Assembly (NCBI RefSeq): GCF_029953635.1
Contig: NZ_CP124543.1
Span: 3,451,455 to 3,515,454, forward strand
Source of the DNA: Halotia branconii CENA392
GTDB lineage: Bacteria > Cyanobacteriota > Cyanobacteriia > Cyanobacteriales > Nostocaceae
Length of the DNA stretch: 64,000 nucleotides
Reading direction: 5' to 3'
Shown: positions 17,562 to 26,782 of the stretch, piece by piece
Numbering within the stretch: position 1 is the first letter of the stretch
How the letters are laid out: each line of letters opens with the position of its first letter
Made by a program: the position numbers and the translations under genes
Notes under the pieces: model-generated
Database searches by the model: none
The model's input: only the letters and a program-made list of their open reading frames with translations
Told to the model about the DNA's origin: nothing

Positions 17562-18248
17562 TTAATTATCATCCTGCAATCGTCCATCTTCCATTTGAAT
17601 GATACGATCTGCTATATCTAAAATCCGCGCATCATGCGTTACAAGTAAAACAGAACAACCTTCTTCTTGAGCAAGACGCTGAATAATATCAACCACATCC
17701 CGTCCAGTTTTACTATCTAACGATGAGGTGGGTTCATCTGCTAAGACTAATTTGGGTTGAGCAACTAAAGCCCGCGCGATCGCAACTCTTTGTTTTTGTC
17801 CTCCTGATAATTTTTCTGGGTAATAATCTACGTGATCGCCTAATCCTACAGCGTCTAAAATAGCTACAGCTTTTTGGCGATATTCATATTTAGAGATTTC
17901 TGGATGCAACTTCAAGGACATCCGCACATTACCATAAGCCGTTAAGCACTTGAGCAAATTGTGATGTTGGAAGATAAAGCCGATTTGATTTCTAATTTGT
18001 ATTAACTGCTTTTTTGTACAACCTTTAAGTTCTTGATTAAATATTTTTAAACTTCCTTTTTGTACTGAACGCAAGCCTCCGATTAGGGAAAGTAAAGTTG
18101 TCTTACCGCTACCGGAAGGGCCTGTTAAAATTACAATTTCCCCTGGGTAAATTACTAAATCTATATCAGTTAATACAGGTTTTTGTAATGTCCCTTGTCC
18201 AAAACTATGGTTGAGGTTAGTGACAGTCACAGTGGGTGAGAAAGTCAT
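17562..18248 (-). CDS. devA: DevA-type ABC transporter ATP-binding protein
   Basis: This 228-residue ATPase belongs to the DevA/LolD/MacB-like group that powers DevBCA exporters. Walker A LTGPSGSGKTTLLSLIGGL near residue 37, signature LSGGQKQRVAIARAL near 145 and Walker B VLADEPTSSLD near 169 are all intact. It follows devC on the minus strand with 22 bases between them and is surely co-transcribed. DevBCA systems export glycolipids or related lipids in heterocyst development, working with a TolC-like outer membrane protein. Nostocales have several paralogues, so a glycolipid role for this copy is plausible but not proven. Confidence 0.9.
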   Translation of the reverse strand: MTFSPTVTVTNLNHSFGQGTLQKPVLTDIDLVIYPGEIVILTGPSGSGKTTLLSLIGGLRSVQKGSLKIFNQELKGCTKKQLIQIRNQIGFIFQHHNLLKCLTAYGNVRMSLKLHPEISKYEYRQKAVAILDAVGLGDHVDYYPEKLSGGQKQRVAIARALVAQPKLVLADEPTSSLDSKTGRDVVDIIQRLAQEEGCSVLLVTHDARILDIADRIIQMEDGRLQDDN

Positions 18249-18270
18249 ACAATTTTAAATTTGGGATTAT

Positions 18271-19494
18271 TTAAAATACGTCGGCGGGATCGGCGGAACG
18301 AAGTTTTGTCGTGGCGATCGCACCGGAAACGCTACACATAATAATAGTTAAGAGAAAGACTTGGATCGCTACACTCGCTTTCATCACTAGGGGTATACGT
18401 GTGAGTGTTACCAATAAATTATAAATTCCAACTGAGGCGAAAAAGCCAGGAATAAATCCCATTACACCGAGAATTACGGCTTCTTGTAGAACTACTATTA
18501 ATAGAGAGCGATCGCTATAACCCATTGCTTTGAGGGTGGCATATTCTGACAAGTGATCGCTGACATCTGAATACAGAACTTGATAGAGAATAATTACCCC
18601 GACTACAAAGCCGACAATTGTACCGAATTTGAGGATGATTCCCTCTGGCTGAGAGGCGTGAAATTGCTGTTCGCGTTGAATTAATTCCTCGTGGGTGAAC
18701 ACGCTAATATCGGCAGGGAGACGTTGACGTAACTGTGCTTGGACTGTTTTGATGTTTGCGCCTGTTTTGAGGCTGACAACTCCCAATCGGACTGAATTGA
18801 GGCTATCTTGTCCATTTCGTAGCGCATAGTTCCAATCACTGATAATTACATTACCTTTATCATTCATTGTGCTACCCATGTTGAAAAGTCCTACTATATA
18901 TGTGCGTTGATTATCCATCAGAGTAGCTAAATCTTTTTGCTGAGTCAGTAATTGGGGAATGTCTCCTAAAGAAGCTTGAGAAAGACGATCAAATAAAACT
19001 GCATCTGGTGTAGTTAATTTAGAAAGTTGCTGCTGAATTTCTGGAGATTTCAACACGAAAGATTGAGTAGGATTAAAAGCAATAACTCGGACTTCGTTAC
19101 CAAAAAAGCCTCGTCTAGGTGATGTTTTTTGTTTAGAACTGTTTGGTTGAGATAATTGCTTGGGATTCACCCAATTTGCCCTACTAATATAAACTGGTGC
19201 GACAGTTTCCACTCCCTCGACTGAGGCGGCTTGGTAAAGATAAGCGCGAGGGAAAGAAATTCTAAACTGTAAACTAGGGCTAAATGTGGAAACTAAGATT
19301 AATTCTCCGCCTAAACTTTCATGCAGTTTAGTTGTTCCTTCAGTCAGCATTGCTAAAAGTCCCATCTGGGAAAACATTAAGATATTAGCGAAGCATACGC
19401 CCGTAGTTGCCACAGCTAAACGTACCTTTTGATGGGATAATTGCGCCCAAGATAAGGGAGTTTCTAAAGGGAGATGTTTGAGAAGTTTGATCAT
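18271..19494 (-). CDS. devC: DevC-type ABC transporter permease
   Basis: This 407-residue permease has the MacB/FtsX plan: a first helix near residues 28-50 (VRLAVATTGVCFANILMFSQ), a large extracytoplasmic domain of about 220 residues, and three C-terminal helices (GTIVGFVVGVIILYQVLYS, EAVILGVMGFIPGFFASVG, VAIQVFLLTIIMCSVSGAIA). The segment LSEYATLKAMGYSDRSL between helices 2 and 3 is the conserved DevC motif. It sits between devA (22 bases downstream) and devB, from which it is separated by 885 bases of repeats. The Pro/Gln/Lys-rich KQLSQPNSSKQKTSPRRG loop looks like an insertion in the periplasmic domain. Confidence 0.9.
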   Translation of the reverse strand: MIKLLKHLPLETPLSWAQLSHQKVRLAVATTGVCFANILMFSQMGLLAMLTEGTTKLHESLGGELILVSTFSPSLQFRISFPRAYLYQAASVEGVETVAPVYISRANWVNPKQLSQPNSSKQKTSPRRGFFGNEVRVIAFNPTQSFVLKSPEIQQQLSKLTTPDAVLFDRLSQASLGDIPQLLTQQKDLATLMDNQRTYIVGLFNMGSTMNDKGNVIISDWNYALRNGQDSLNSVRLGVVSLKTGANIKTVQAQLRQRLPADISVFTHEELIQREQQFHASQPEGIILKFGTIVGFVVGVIILYQVLYSDVSDHLSEYATLKAMGYSDRSLLIVVLQEAVILGVMGFIPGFFASVGIYNLLVTLTRIPLVMKASVAIQVFLLTIIMCSVSGAIATTKLRSADPADVF

Positions 19495-19538
19495 AGGAAT
19501 TGAACAAATGAATTTAAAATACTCTATGGGAACGCCTT

Positions 19539-19709
19539 ATACCGTTTCGCTTTAAAGTTGATACATTTGGGCAAGCAGGGGAAGCAGCATTTCGGCTACG
19601 CGGCAGTTGAGTTTCGACTACGCTCAACTACCGCGTAGTCGAAACTCAGTGACCGGAGGCAGGGGGAGTAAGAAAAGTAATTTATATCAATAATTTCGTG
19701 AAATGGTAT
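19539..19709. repeat. MITE-like element carrying an inserted palindrome
   Basis: The element has terminal inverted repeats ATACCGTTTC and GAAATGGTAT, with TTGATA/TATCAA just inside each end. A near-identical relative without the insertion lies in opposite orientation at 44979-45083. In this copy about 66 bases, centred on GTTTCGACTACGCTCAACTA and its inverted copy, interrupt the GGGGAAGCAG/GAGGCAGGGG core. It occupies the 5' side of devC. Confidence 0.75.
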
Positions 19710-19796
19710 TAACGCATCGTCTTGTACAGAAGAGTGAACAAAATTCTAAATTAAAGAACTTCTGAAAACTAGTAGATTGATGTTCTAATGGGGAAT

Positions 19797-19975
19797 GTTC
19801 GAGTTCCGAAGGGGAATATTCGAGTTCCGAAGGATAATGTTCGAGTTCCGAAAGAGAATGTTCAAGTTCCGCAGGATAATGTTCGAGTTCCGAAGGAGAA
19901 TGTCCGAGTTCCGAAGGAGAATGTTCGAGTTCTGAAGAAGAGTATTCGAGTTCCGCAGGAGAATGTTCGAGTTCT
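19797..19975. repeat. 21-bp tandem minisatellite upstream of devC
   Basis: Eight full 21-bp units plus a partial ninth follow the consensus GTTCGAGTTCCGAAGGAGAA (plus a final T). Because 21 is a multiple of three, both strands stay open as seven-residue repeats (ENVRVPK on plus, SELEHSP on minus). Units differ by one to three substitutions, so the array is old rather than freshly expanded. No start site or conservation supports a protein, so I annotate it as a repeat. Confidence 0.85.
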
Positions 19976-20048
19976 AAACATGGAAATTGGGGTTTGTAAC
20001 TGGAAACTTGAAAGTTTGAAAATAAACTTTGATTTCCCATACCCTAAA

Positions 20049-20276
20049 CTTGATACTCTATAGCGGTTTTCTGATGAAGAAAATACACCTTTCTAGCCTC
20101 TAGAGACTGTTTTCAAACCCAAAATAGAACTTATAGTAGGTTGGGTTAAGCATAGCGCAACCCAACATTTACGTTGCTTTGTTGGGTTTTCTTACGTCAA
20201 CCCAACCTACAGTTCTACTTGATACTCTACAGCGGTTTTCTGATGAAGAAAATACACCTCTCTAGCCTCTAGCCCC
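20049..20276. repeat. Direct repeats flanking a GTAGGTTGGGTT palindromic element
   Basis: About 55 bases (starting CTTGATACTCTATAGCGG and ending CTAGCCTCTAG) occur at roughly 20048-20103 and again at 20217-20274, differing at a few sites. Between them lies a palindromic element with ends GTAGGTTGGGTT (about 20137) and AACCCAACCTAC (about 20211), with GCGCAACCCAAC and GTTGGGTTTTC inside. The palindrome is a common cyanobacterial dispersed repeat. Confidence 0.75.
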
Positions 20277-20379
20277 TAGTTCCTAGCCCCTTTTTCTGAA
20301 TGGAGTGTATTGCACACAACCCAAAAGCGCTATAATTTCACATATTTTCTTTTCCTTTCCTTATCTATAGATTTTTTCC

Positions 20380-21567
20380 TCAAATCTTAATCTTCACTCT
20401 TACCTGCATCCCCGTCAAAGCTGCCACCTTAGGGCTATCTTGAGAATCAATGCGGATTTTTACTTCTACTACCCGCGCATTTACATCGTTAGTAGGATTA
20501 TTTTGGTCTTGACTAAGGCGGGTTTTACCGATTTGTAAACCAATTTGATCGACTTTTCCTCGTAGTTCGCCACTAAAGCCGCCGTATTCGCTGGTAATAA
20601 TGGCTGGTTGTCCTAGCTTCACTTTGACGATATCAGTTTCGTAGACTTCAGCGATCGCATACATTTGTTTTGTTTGTCCTAATTCTGCAATTCCCTCTTG
20701 AGTGTTTACTTGTTCACCTACGCGAGTATTGATGCGTAAAATTTGCCCCGCGACAGGAACACGAACTTGAGTATCTTCTAATTGAGCTTTACTTTGTTCT
20801 ACTTGGATTTGTGCTTGTTGGAGTTCGGCTTTGGCTATCTCTATATCAACTGGACGTACTTCTTGTAAGCTTTTGAGGTTAGCTGTTTCTTTGGTAAGTT
20901 GGGCTGCTAATGTCGATGTGGTATTTTCTAATTCGGCTCGATTTTCAGCAATAATAGCTTTGGCTTTTTCAAATTGTTCTTGAGCATCATCTAATTCTGC
21001 GCGCTGAATTGCTCCTGCTGCGGCTAAAGTTACATAACGCTGATATTTTAGCTCGGCGTTACGCATTGTTGCTTCGGCTTGAGTGATGGCTGCTTGTCTT
21101 TGTTTGGTTTCGGTGCGTAACCTCGCATTTAATTCAGCGATCGCTGCTTTTTGGGCTATAATTTCACTTTGTTTAAAATCTCCTTGTTGAATTTTCCGCA
21201 ATTGAGCGCTTTTAATGGCAACATTTGCCTGTGCTTGTTTGAGTTGCTGTTCGACTCTATTTTGTCCTTGAAGAATCGCAATGACTTGATTGGCTTGTAC
21301 AAAGTCACCTTCTTGCACTAAAATCTGGTTAACGCGGCTATCTTGAGCGTTAACTACAGAAATTTTAATTACGTCTCCTTGGGGAACCAATTTTCCCAAA
21401 GCCACTACTTGAGAGGAACTAGCAATTTCAGTAGGTGTAGGAGAGTCGCGGGGGTTATTTTGTGCTTGTAGAGAACCGCAAGCTGTACAAGCAATTAGAC
21501 TAAGAATAGTTGTGTTAGCAATGCAATATTGCACTGTAGTAGATACACCTTGCTGGAACTTAACCAT
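20380..21567 (-). CDS. devB: DevB-type membrane fusion protein
   Basis: This 395-residue protein is the periplasmic adaptor of a DevBCA exporter. The N-terminus has a membrane/lipoprotein-like signal (TTILSLIACTACGS), a lipoyl half-motif VVALGKLVPQGDVIKISV with QILVQEGDFVQANQVIAIL, a long coiled-coil hairpin (residues about 120-260, rich in KQAQAN, RAELEN, KSLQEV), and the second lipoyl half RVPVAGQILRINTRVGEQVN. The beta-barrel continues with AIAEVYETDIVKVKLGQPA. It precedes devC on the minus strand but the intergenic gap is unusually long and full of repeats, which could affect coordinate expression. Confidence 0.9.
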   Translation of the reverse strand: MVKFQQGVSTTVQYCIANTTILSLIACTACGSLQAQNNPRDSPTPTEIASSSQVVALGKLVPQGDVIKISVVNAQDSRVNQILVQEGDFVQANQVIAILQGQNRVEQQLKQAQANVAIKSAQLRKIQQGDFKQSEIIAQKAAIAELNARLRTETKQRQAAITQAEATMRNAELKYQRYVTLAAAGAIQRAELDDAQEQFEKAKAIIAENRAELENTTSTLAAQLTKETANLKSLQEVRPVDIEIAKAELQQAQIQVEQSKAQLEDTQVRVPVAGQILRINTRVGEQVNTQEGIAELGQTKQMYAIAEVYETDIVKVKLGQPAIITSEYGGFSGELRGKVDQIGLQIGKTRLSQDQNNPTNDVNARVVEVKIRIDSQDSPKVAALTGMQVRVKIKI

Positions 21568-21662
21568 AGTATTGGGTGTAAATTTTTGCTTTTTCTTTTA
21601 AATTAAAAAAGTTTCAGAAAATAGCATTGAAAAATTATAATCACGGATTAGCATCCTGTTAG

Positions 21663-21686
21663 AGAGGACTGAAGTCCTCACTACAA
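21663..21686. repeat. Short palindrome between rimM and devB
   Basis: GAGGACTGAAGTCCTC forms a compact 6- to 7-bp hairpin in the spacer downstream of rimM (minus strand) and upstream of devB. No T run follows on the minus strand, so a terminator role is uncertain. Confidence 0.4.
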
Positions 21687-21708
21687 ACCTTTAAAATTTA
21701 ACTAATTA

Positions 21709-22263
21709 TTAAAGTTCTAATAACCCTGGTGGTGGTGTAATTTCAATACGACTAGCTTGTAAGTCTACCACAGGTGCGATCGCCATGACAAAAGGAATCA
21801 GAACAGTCTTTTGTTTTTTATCATGAGCAAATGATTCATGCAGCTTTACTTCTAATAAATCATTACCAGCGGGGATAATATCTACAACTGTACCGACAAG
21901 TTCCCCAGATTCTTGCATAAAGACTGACAAACCCAACAAATCTATAACGTGATATTCACCTTCATCTAATTTGGGGCGATCGCTTGCTGATACCATTAAC
22001 TTACAACCGCGCAATTCTTCGGCTTGGTTACAATTTTCCACTCCAGCTAATTTAAGGACATACAAATTTTTGCCATTAATATAACGTCCTGACAATAATT
22101 CGATGGGTTGCGGTTCACTCTCGCCAGGACGCAATAGCCAGCGCTTTCCCGGCACTTCAAATCGTTCGGGAAAGTCTGATTGGGGATAAACCCGCACTTC
22201 TCCAGATAACCCTTGAGGTGCAACGATTTTACCAATTTCTAGCCAATCATCTAGATTAGTCAT
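21709..22263 (-). CDS. rimM: Ribosome maturation factor RimM
   Basis: RimM helps to fold the 3' domain of 16S rRNA and binds ribosomal protein S19 during 30S assembly. The 184 residues show the N-terminal beta-barrel ([33 protein letters not shown]) and the PRC-barrel half ([20 protein letters not shown], ending [20 protein letters not shown]). The length is normal. A downstream trmD or rplS, the usual partners, is not nearby. The start codon ATG at 22263 touches the first base of a polypyrimidine-rich repeat spacer. Confidence 0.95.
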   Translation of the reverse strand: MTNLDDWLEIGKIVAPQGLSGEVRVYPQSDFPERFEVPGKRWLLRPGESEPQPIELLSGRYINGKNLYVLKLAGVENCNQAEELRGCKLMVSASDRPKLDEGEYHVIDLLGLSVFMQESGELVGTVVDIIPAGNDLLEVKLHESFAHDKKQKTVLIPFVMAIAPVVDLQASRIEITPPPGLLEL

Positions 22264-22446
22264 TTGTCATTTGTCAGTGGTCAGTTGTCAGTTGTCAGTT
22301 GTTATTCTTCTTGCTTCCTCTGCTTCCCCTGCCTCCCCTGCTTCCCCTGCCTCCCCTGCTTCCCCTGCTTCCCCTGCCTCCCCTGCTTCCCCTGCCTCCC
22401 CTGCCTCCCCTGCTTCCCCTGCCTCCCCTGCCTCCCCTGCCTCCTT
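22264..22446. repeat. Short tandem CAGTTGT repeats followed by a CTGCCTCCC-type tract
   Basis: Bases 22267-22305 are degenerate 7-bp repeats (CAGTTGT). From 22318 to 22443 the DNA is a pyrimidine-only-like array of CCCCTGCTTC and CCCCTGCCTC units, about a dozen 9-bp units. Each frame stays open, giving artificial Pro/Leu/Ser-rich ORFs, which I reject as proteins. Shorter copies of the same tract lie at 26726, 28440, 34148, 45018 and 56545. Confidence 0.85.
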
Positions 22447-23730
22447 TCACGCCACTTTATAAGACTTTTGATACACTTCTTCTGCTACTTTTGCTAAACG
22501 TTGCATTCCAGTAACAATTTCTTCATCACTACCAGTCAGACTGATGCGTAAACATTGGTGTTTATGCTGCCATTCTTCACGTAAACCAGGGAAGAAGGTA
22601 CTACCGGGTACAACAATTACACCAACTTGTTTGAGTTGCTGATAAAATTCCCAATCAGTAATAGGTAAATCTTGTAGCCACAACCAAGCAAAGATTGCTC
22701 CTTCGCCGCGATGGAGGAACCAAGGTAAATCCTTAGACATCGCTGTTTCTAAAGTATTTTCTAGAACAGCAAATTTATTTTGGTAAAAGGGACGGATAAC
22801 TTGTTCTGCCATTATAGGCAAAGCACCAGAGTTAATTGCCAAAGCTGCAATTGCTTGTCCATAACGTGATGGATGAATGCATAAATTTGTCTGAAAGGAC
22901 TCTAGCACTTGAATCATCTTTTCATCACCGATGGCAATGCCAATGCGTTCTCCTGGTAATCCCACCTTTGATAAACTCATGCAATGCAAAGTATTATTGC
23001 CAAACACTGGTGTCATTTCTGTAAAATTCAATGCTGGGAAAGGAGGCGCATAAGCCGAGTCAACTAATACAGGTACATCGTAAGGTGCGGCTAAGGCAGC
23101 AATTTTTTTCACTTCATCGTCGCTGAGAACATTACCAGTGGGATTACAGGGACGAGAGAAGATAACACAACCCGTATTTTCTGAAATCGACAATTGGTTG
23201 AAGTCTGGGCGATATTTAAATCTGTGGGCAGTTTCATCAATATCTAGAGTTGGTTTGTAAGCAATTAAAGCTTCTGGAACCAAGCAAACGCCACCGTAAC
23301 CTGTATAATCGGGACTTAAGGGTAAAACAATTTGTTTGAGTTCGCCGCTATTGGTATAGCCACCAAAGCTATTAGCAGCATAAAAATAAAGGCTTTGGCT
23401 ACCTGGGGTAATGAGGATATTGCGATCGCTTAAGTTTAACCCATAGCGTTTGTTAAAATCGTTAGCGATCGCTTCAATTAATGGTGTATAGCCTTGACTG
23501 GAACCATACCGACAAACAACTTCACCATACTCCGAACTCGCTAGTAGTTCCGCTGTACAATCTCGCCATAACTGCTCTACCTCTGGCAAAATCAACGGGT
23601 TGCCGGCACTTAAATTATTCAACTCCTGCCCTGCACCAGCTCTTAGTGTTTCGTTAATATCTTTCATAATCGCTCGCACACCAGTCAAGTTAGACATTTG
23701 TGTGCCAATTTGAGTTAGGGCAGGGTTCAT
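22447..23730 (-). CDS. avtA: Valine--pyruvate aminotransferase
   Basis: AvtA is a PLP-dependent enzyme that exchanges amino groups between valine (or 2-oxoisovalerate) and alanine/pyruvate. The 427 residues match the AvtA subfamily: N-terminal [37 protein letters not shown], the PLP lysine in [17 protein letters not shown], and [16 protein letters not shown]. The last residues are [17 protein letters not shown]. It is separated from rimM by the repeat tract and diverges from the frmA gene, with both promoters in the 237 bases between. The family is also active with other amino acids, so specificity is inferred by similarity. Confidence 0.9.
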   Translation of the reverse strand: MNPALTQIGTQMSNLTGVRAIMKDINETLRAGAGQELNNLSAGNPLILPEVEQLWRDCTAELLASSEYGEVVCRYGSSQGYTPLIEAIANDFNKRYGLNLSDRNILITPGSQSLYFYAANSFGGYTNSGELKQIVLPLSPDYTGYGGVCLVPEALIAYKPTLDIDETAHRFKYRPDFNQLSISENTGCVIFSRPCNPTGNVLSDDEVKKIAALAAPYDVPVLVDSAYAPPFPALNFTEMTPVFGNNTLHCMSLSKVGLPGERIGIAIGDEKMIQVLESFQTNLCIHPSRYGQAIAALAINSGALPIMAEQVIRPFYQNKFAVLENTLETAMSKDLPWFLHRGEGAIFAWLWLQDLPITDWEFYQQLKQVGVIVVPGSTFFPGLREEWQHKHQCLRISLTGSDEEIVTGMQRLAKVAEEVYQKSYKVA

Positions 23731-23922
23731 AAGCTTTGCAAAAGTAGAAATAACTGAGGGTTGGAAAAATTTATCAGTCTATGGCAACGGTATAGCTATC
23801 ATCTTTGAGCTATTCCACCTGTAACTAATGTACCAATCTCATGAGAAGATGTAATTTTGTAATTTTACAAGTTAATTTACAGAAAAGTAAGAAAAAGTTT
23901 TTGCGATCGCTCCCCGATATAA

Positions 23923-25077
<1,155 letters not shown>

Positions 25078-25360
25078 TGGGCATGGGGCATGGGGTACTT
25101 GTACTGAGTTTAGCCTGAGCGTTGGTTGCTGAGTTTCGACTGCGCGGTAGTTGAGCGCAGTCGAAACTACCGCGCAGTCGTAAAGCCTACGGCATAGCTA
25201 CGCTTAGGGCGCAGCCTTTCGCAGAGAAGGGCGAAGTTGAAGTATTGGGCAGGGACTTTTGTAAATAATTTGCTAAATTGATTGGTCAAGCTAGTTGCAA
25301 CTCTATTAGAGTGAACAACTAGCATCATCAGTAATAGTTGCACTTAAAAAAGCAAAAAAT
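25078..25360. other. Repeat-rich spacer with a GTTTCGACTGCGCGGTAG palindrome
   Basis: A palindrome around GAGTTTCGACTGCGCGG and CCGCGCAGTCG lies at about 25131-25180, related to the palindrome inserted at 19590-19660. A GCATGGGGCATGGGG tract occurs at 25079. Bases 25255-25360 are the leader of the next gene. Confidence 0.6.
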
Positions 25361-25987
25361 ATGACAAAAATAAGTCTGTTGCCACTCATCGCCGCCACTT
25401 TGATTTCTGGCGGTTCTGTTGCCTTGGTTGAAGCCAAACAACCCAAGCGTCCGGTTTTGGTTGCCAAACCAGCAGTTACTCAGGTGAAACCCACACCTGC
25501 TCAACCAGTGCAGCTTAAATGGAAGTTATACACTGCTCCAGATGGGCGTTTTACGATTTTGATGCCGGGAAGCCCCCAAAGAAATACTCAATCCCAAAAA
25601 ACCTATATGGGGGAAATCAACTTAGAAACATTTATCGCTCAACCACCAAAGCAGCAAGTAGCTTATGTAGTTGCTTACAACGACTTTCCATATAGTTACG
25701 GTCAAATGGCTAATCCCCAATTAATCTTAAATAATGCACGGGATATGGCTTTAAAGACTACGAAAAGTAATTTAATTAGTCAACGAAATATTCGTAGTTC
25801 TAATGGGCATCCAGGGAAAGAAATTGTCTATATCAACTCTGGAGGCAAAATTACTAAAAACAGAATGTATGTTGCCCAAGGACGCTTGTATCAAGTAATG
25901 GCTATAACTACTAAAAAGCAGCAAAAAACATTAGCTAAAACCATCACGGGATATTTAAATTCTTTTCAGGTAGTTTTGAAGAAATAA
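25361..25987 (+). CDS. Exported hypothetical protein, 208 residues
   Basis: This protein starts with a signal peptide (hydrophobic residues about 5-22, ending SVALVEAKQ). A Pro/Val/Lys-rich linker follows, then a compact domain from about residue 50: YTAPDGRFTILMPGSPQRNT, YVVAYNDFPYSYGQM, KSNLISQRNIRSSNGHPGKE and GRLYQVMAITTK. These features resemble small alpha/beta sandwich proteins of the PsbP/Mog1-like type common in cyanobacteria, but the match is weak. A periplasmic or lumenal location is inferred. No neighbour suggests a pathway. Confidence 0.7.
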   Translation: MTKISLLPLIAATLISGGSVALVEAKQPKRPVLVAKPAVTQVKPTPAQPVQLKWKLYTAPDGRFTILMPGSPQRNTQSQKTYMGEINLETFIAQPPKQQVAYVVAYNDFPYSYGQMANPQLILNNARDMALKTTKSNLISQRNIRSSNGHPGKEIVYINSGGKITKNRMYVAQGRLYQVMAITTKKQQKTLAKTITGYLNSFQVVLKK

Positions 25988-26057
25988 AATAATTTACCCG
26001 CCTTGGATTAAAGTCCAAGGCTGATATTCAATTAACTTAAAATTGCTGACTAATATC

Positions 26058-26624
26058 TTATGTGAATAAAGGTGCGATCGCACAATTAAATTCAGGTAGT
26101 ATAGGTGAACTCAATTGATCATCCTTGAACAAGGTGGCAACCAACTTTAAAATAGTTTGTTCGCGTCGGTAAACTTCCACCTGTTGCTTGCGCCAGTCTA
26201 CAATCCAATATTCCTTGACACCCCGTGATGAATAAAGCTTAAGTTTTAATTCCCTATCCCGTTTTTCATTTTCACTACCGAGAGATAGCACCTCTATCAC
26301 TAATTCCGGTGCAGCAGTTAAATGTCCAGCCTCGTCTAATAATAGGGCTAGCCTTTCATTACTAATCCAGACAACATCGGGTATAACATTGTCATTATCG
26401 CCAAAAATAATGCCAGGAGCAGTTACAACTTCTCCCAACTCAGTGGTTTGTGACCAATTATCTAAAACAGTACTAATTCTGACGCAAGTTTTTTGATGCT
26501 TCCAGTGAGGCGCTCTAGTCACAAACAATTCCCCGTCAATAATTTCATAGCGGTTCCCGTTATCTGGAAACAATTCCAAATCGGCAGTATTCCAGCGCAG
26601 TTTCTCACTTGTCGGCTGGTTCAT
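26058..26624 (-). CDS. Uma2 family (DUF820) PD-(D/E)XK nuclease-like protein
   Basis: This 188-residue protein belongs to the Uma2 family, which is greatly expanded in cyanobacteria and whose biology is poorly known. The core motifs are ERYEIIDGEL-like NRYEIIDGELFV, VIPDVVWISNERL (active-site Asp), PELVIEVLS (ExL core) and KLKLYSSRGVKEYWIVDW with QVEVYRR. It could be a restriction-like nuclease or a transposon-associated protein. The gene stands alone between a hypothetical secreted protein and purF. Nothing shows it to be broken. Confidence 0.9.
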   Translation of the reverse strand: MNQPTSEKLRWNTADLELFPDNGNRYEIIDGELFVTRAPHWKHQKTCVRISTVLDNWSQTTELGEVVTAPGIIFGDNDNVIPDVVWISNERLALLLDEAGHLTAAPELVIEVLSLGSENEKRDRELKLKLYSSRGVKEYWIVDWRKQQVEVYRREQTILKLVATLFKDDQLSSPILPEFNCAIAPLFT

Positions 26625-26663
26625 AAATTATCTCTGTGATGGGATTTATCAATTTTAACTTGT

Positions 26664-26760
26664 GTGTAGGGCATGGGGCATTGGGCATGGGGCATGGGGC
26701 ATTGGGGAAAGAACTGTCTTTTTGTCTTCCCCTGCCTCCCCTGCCTCCCCTGCTTCTTTC
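26664..26760. repeat. GGGGCATG and CCCCTGCCTC tracts
   Basis: Bases 26669-26705 are tandem GGGGCATTGGGCAT-type units, and 26726-26755 are CCCCTGCCTCCCCTGCC units of the same kind as the tract after rimM. They lie in the short spacer between purF and the Uma2 gene. Confidence 0.6.
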
Positions 26761-26782
26761 CTAGTCCCTAGCCCCTCTTTAT

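Noticed and set aside
19687..20063. Heptad-repeat proteins on both strands over the minisatellite
   Set aside because: Both come from a 21-bp tandem array, and no ribosome site or family match was seen.
22264..22514. Three overlapping Pro/Leu/Ser- or Cys-rich ORFs
   Set aside because: They translate a pyrimidine-rich tandem repeat in different frames; no start signal or conservation supports any of them.
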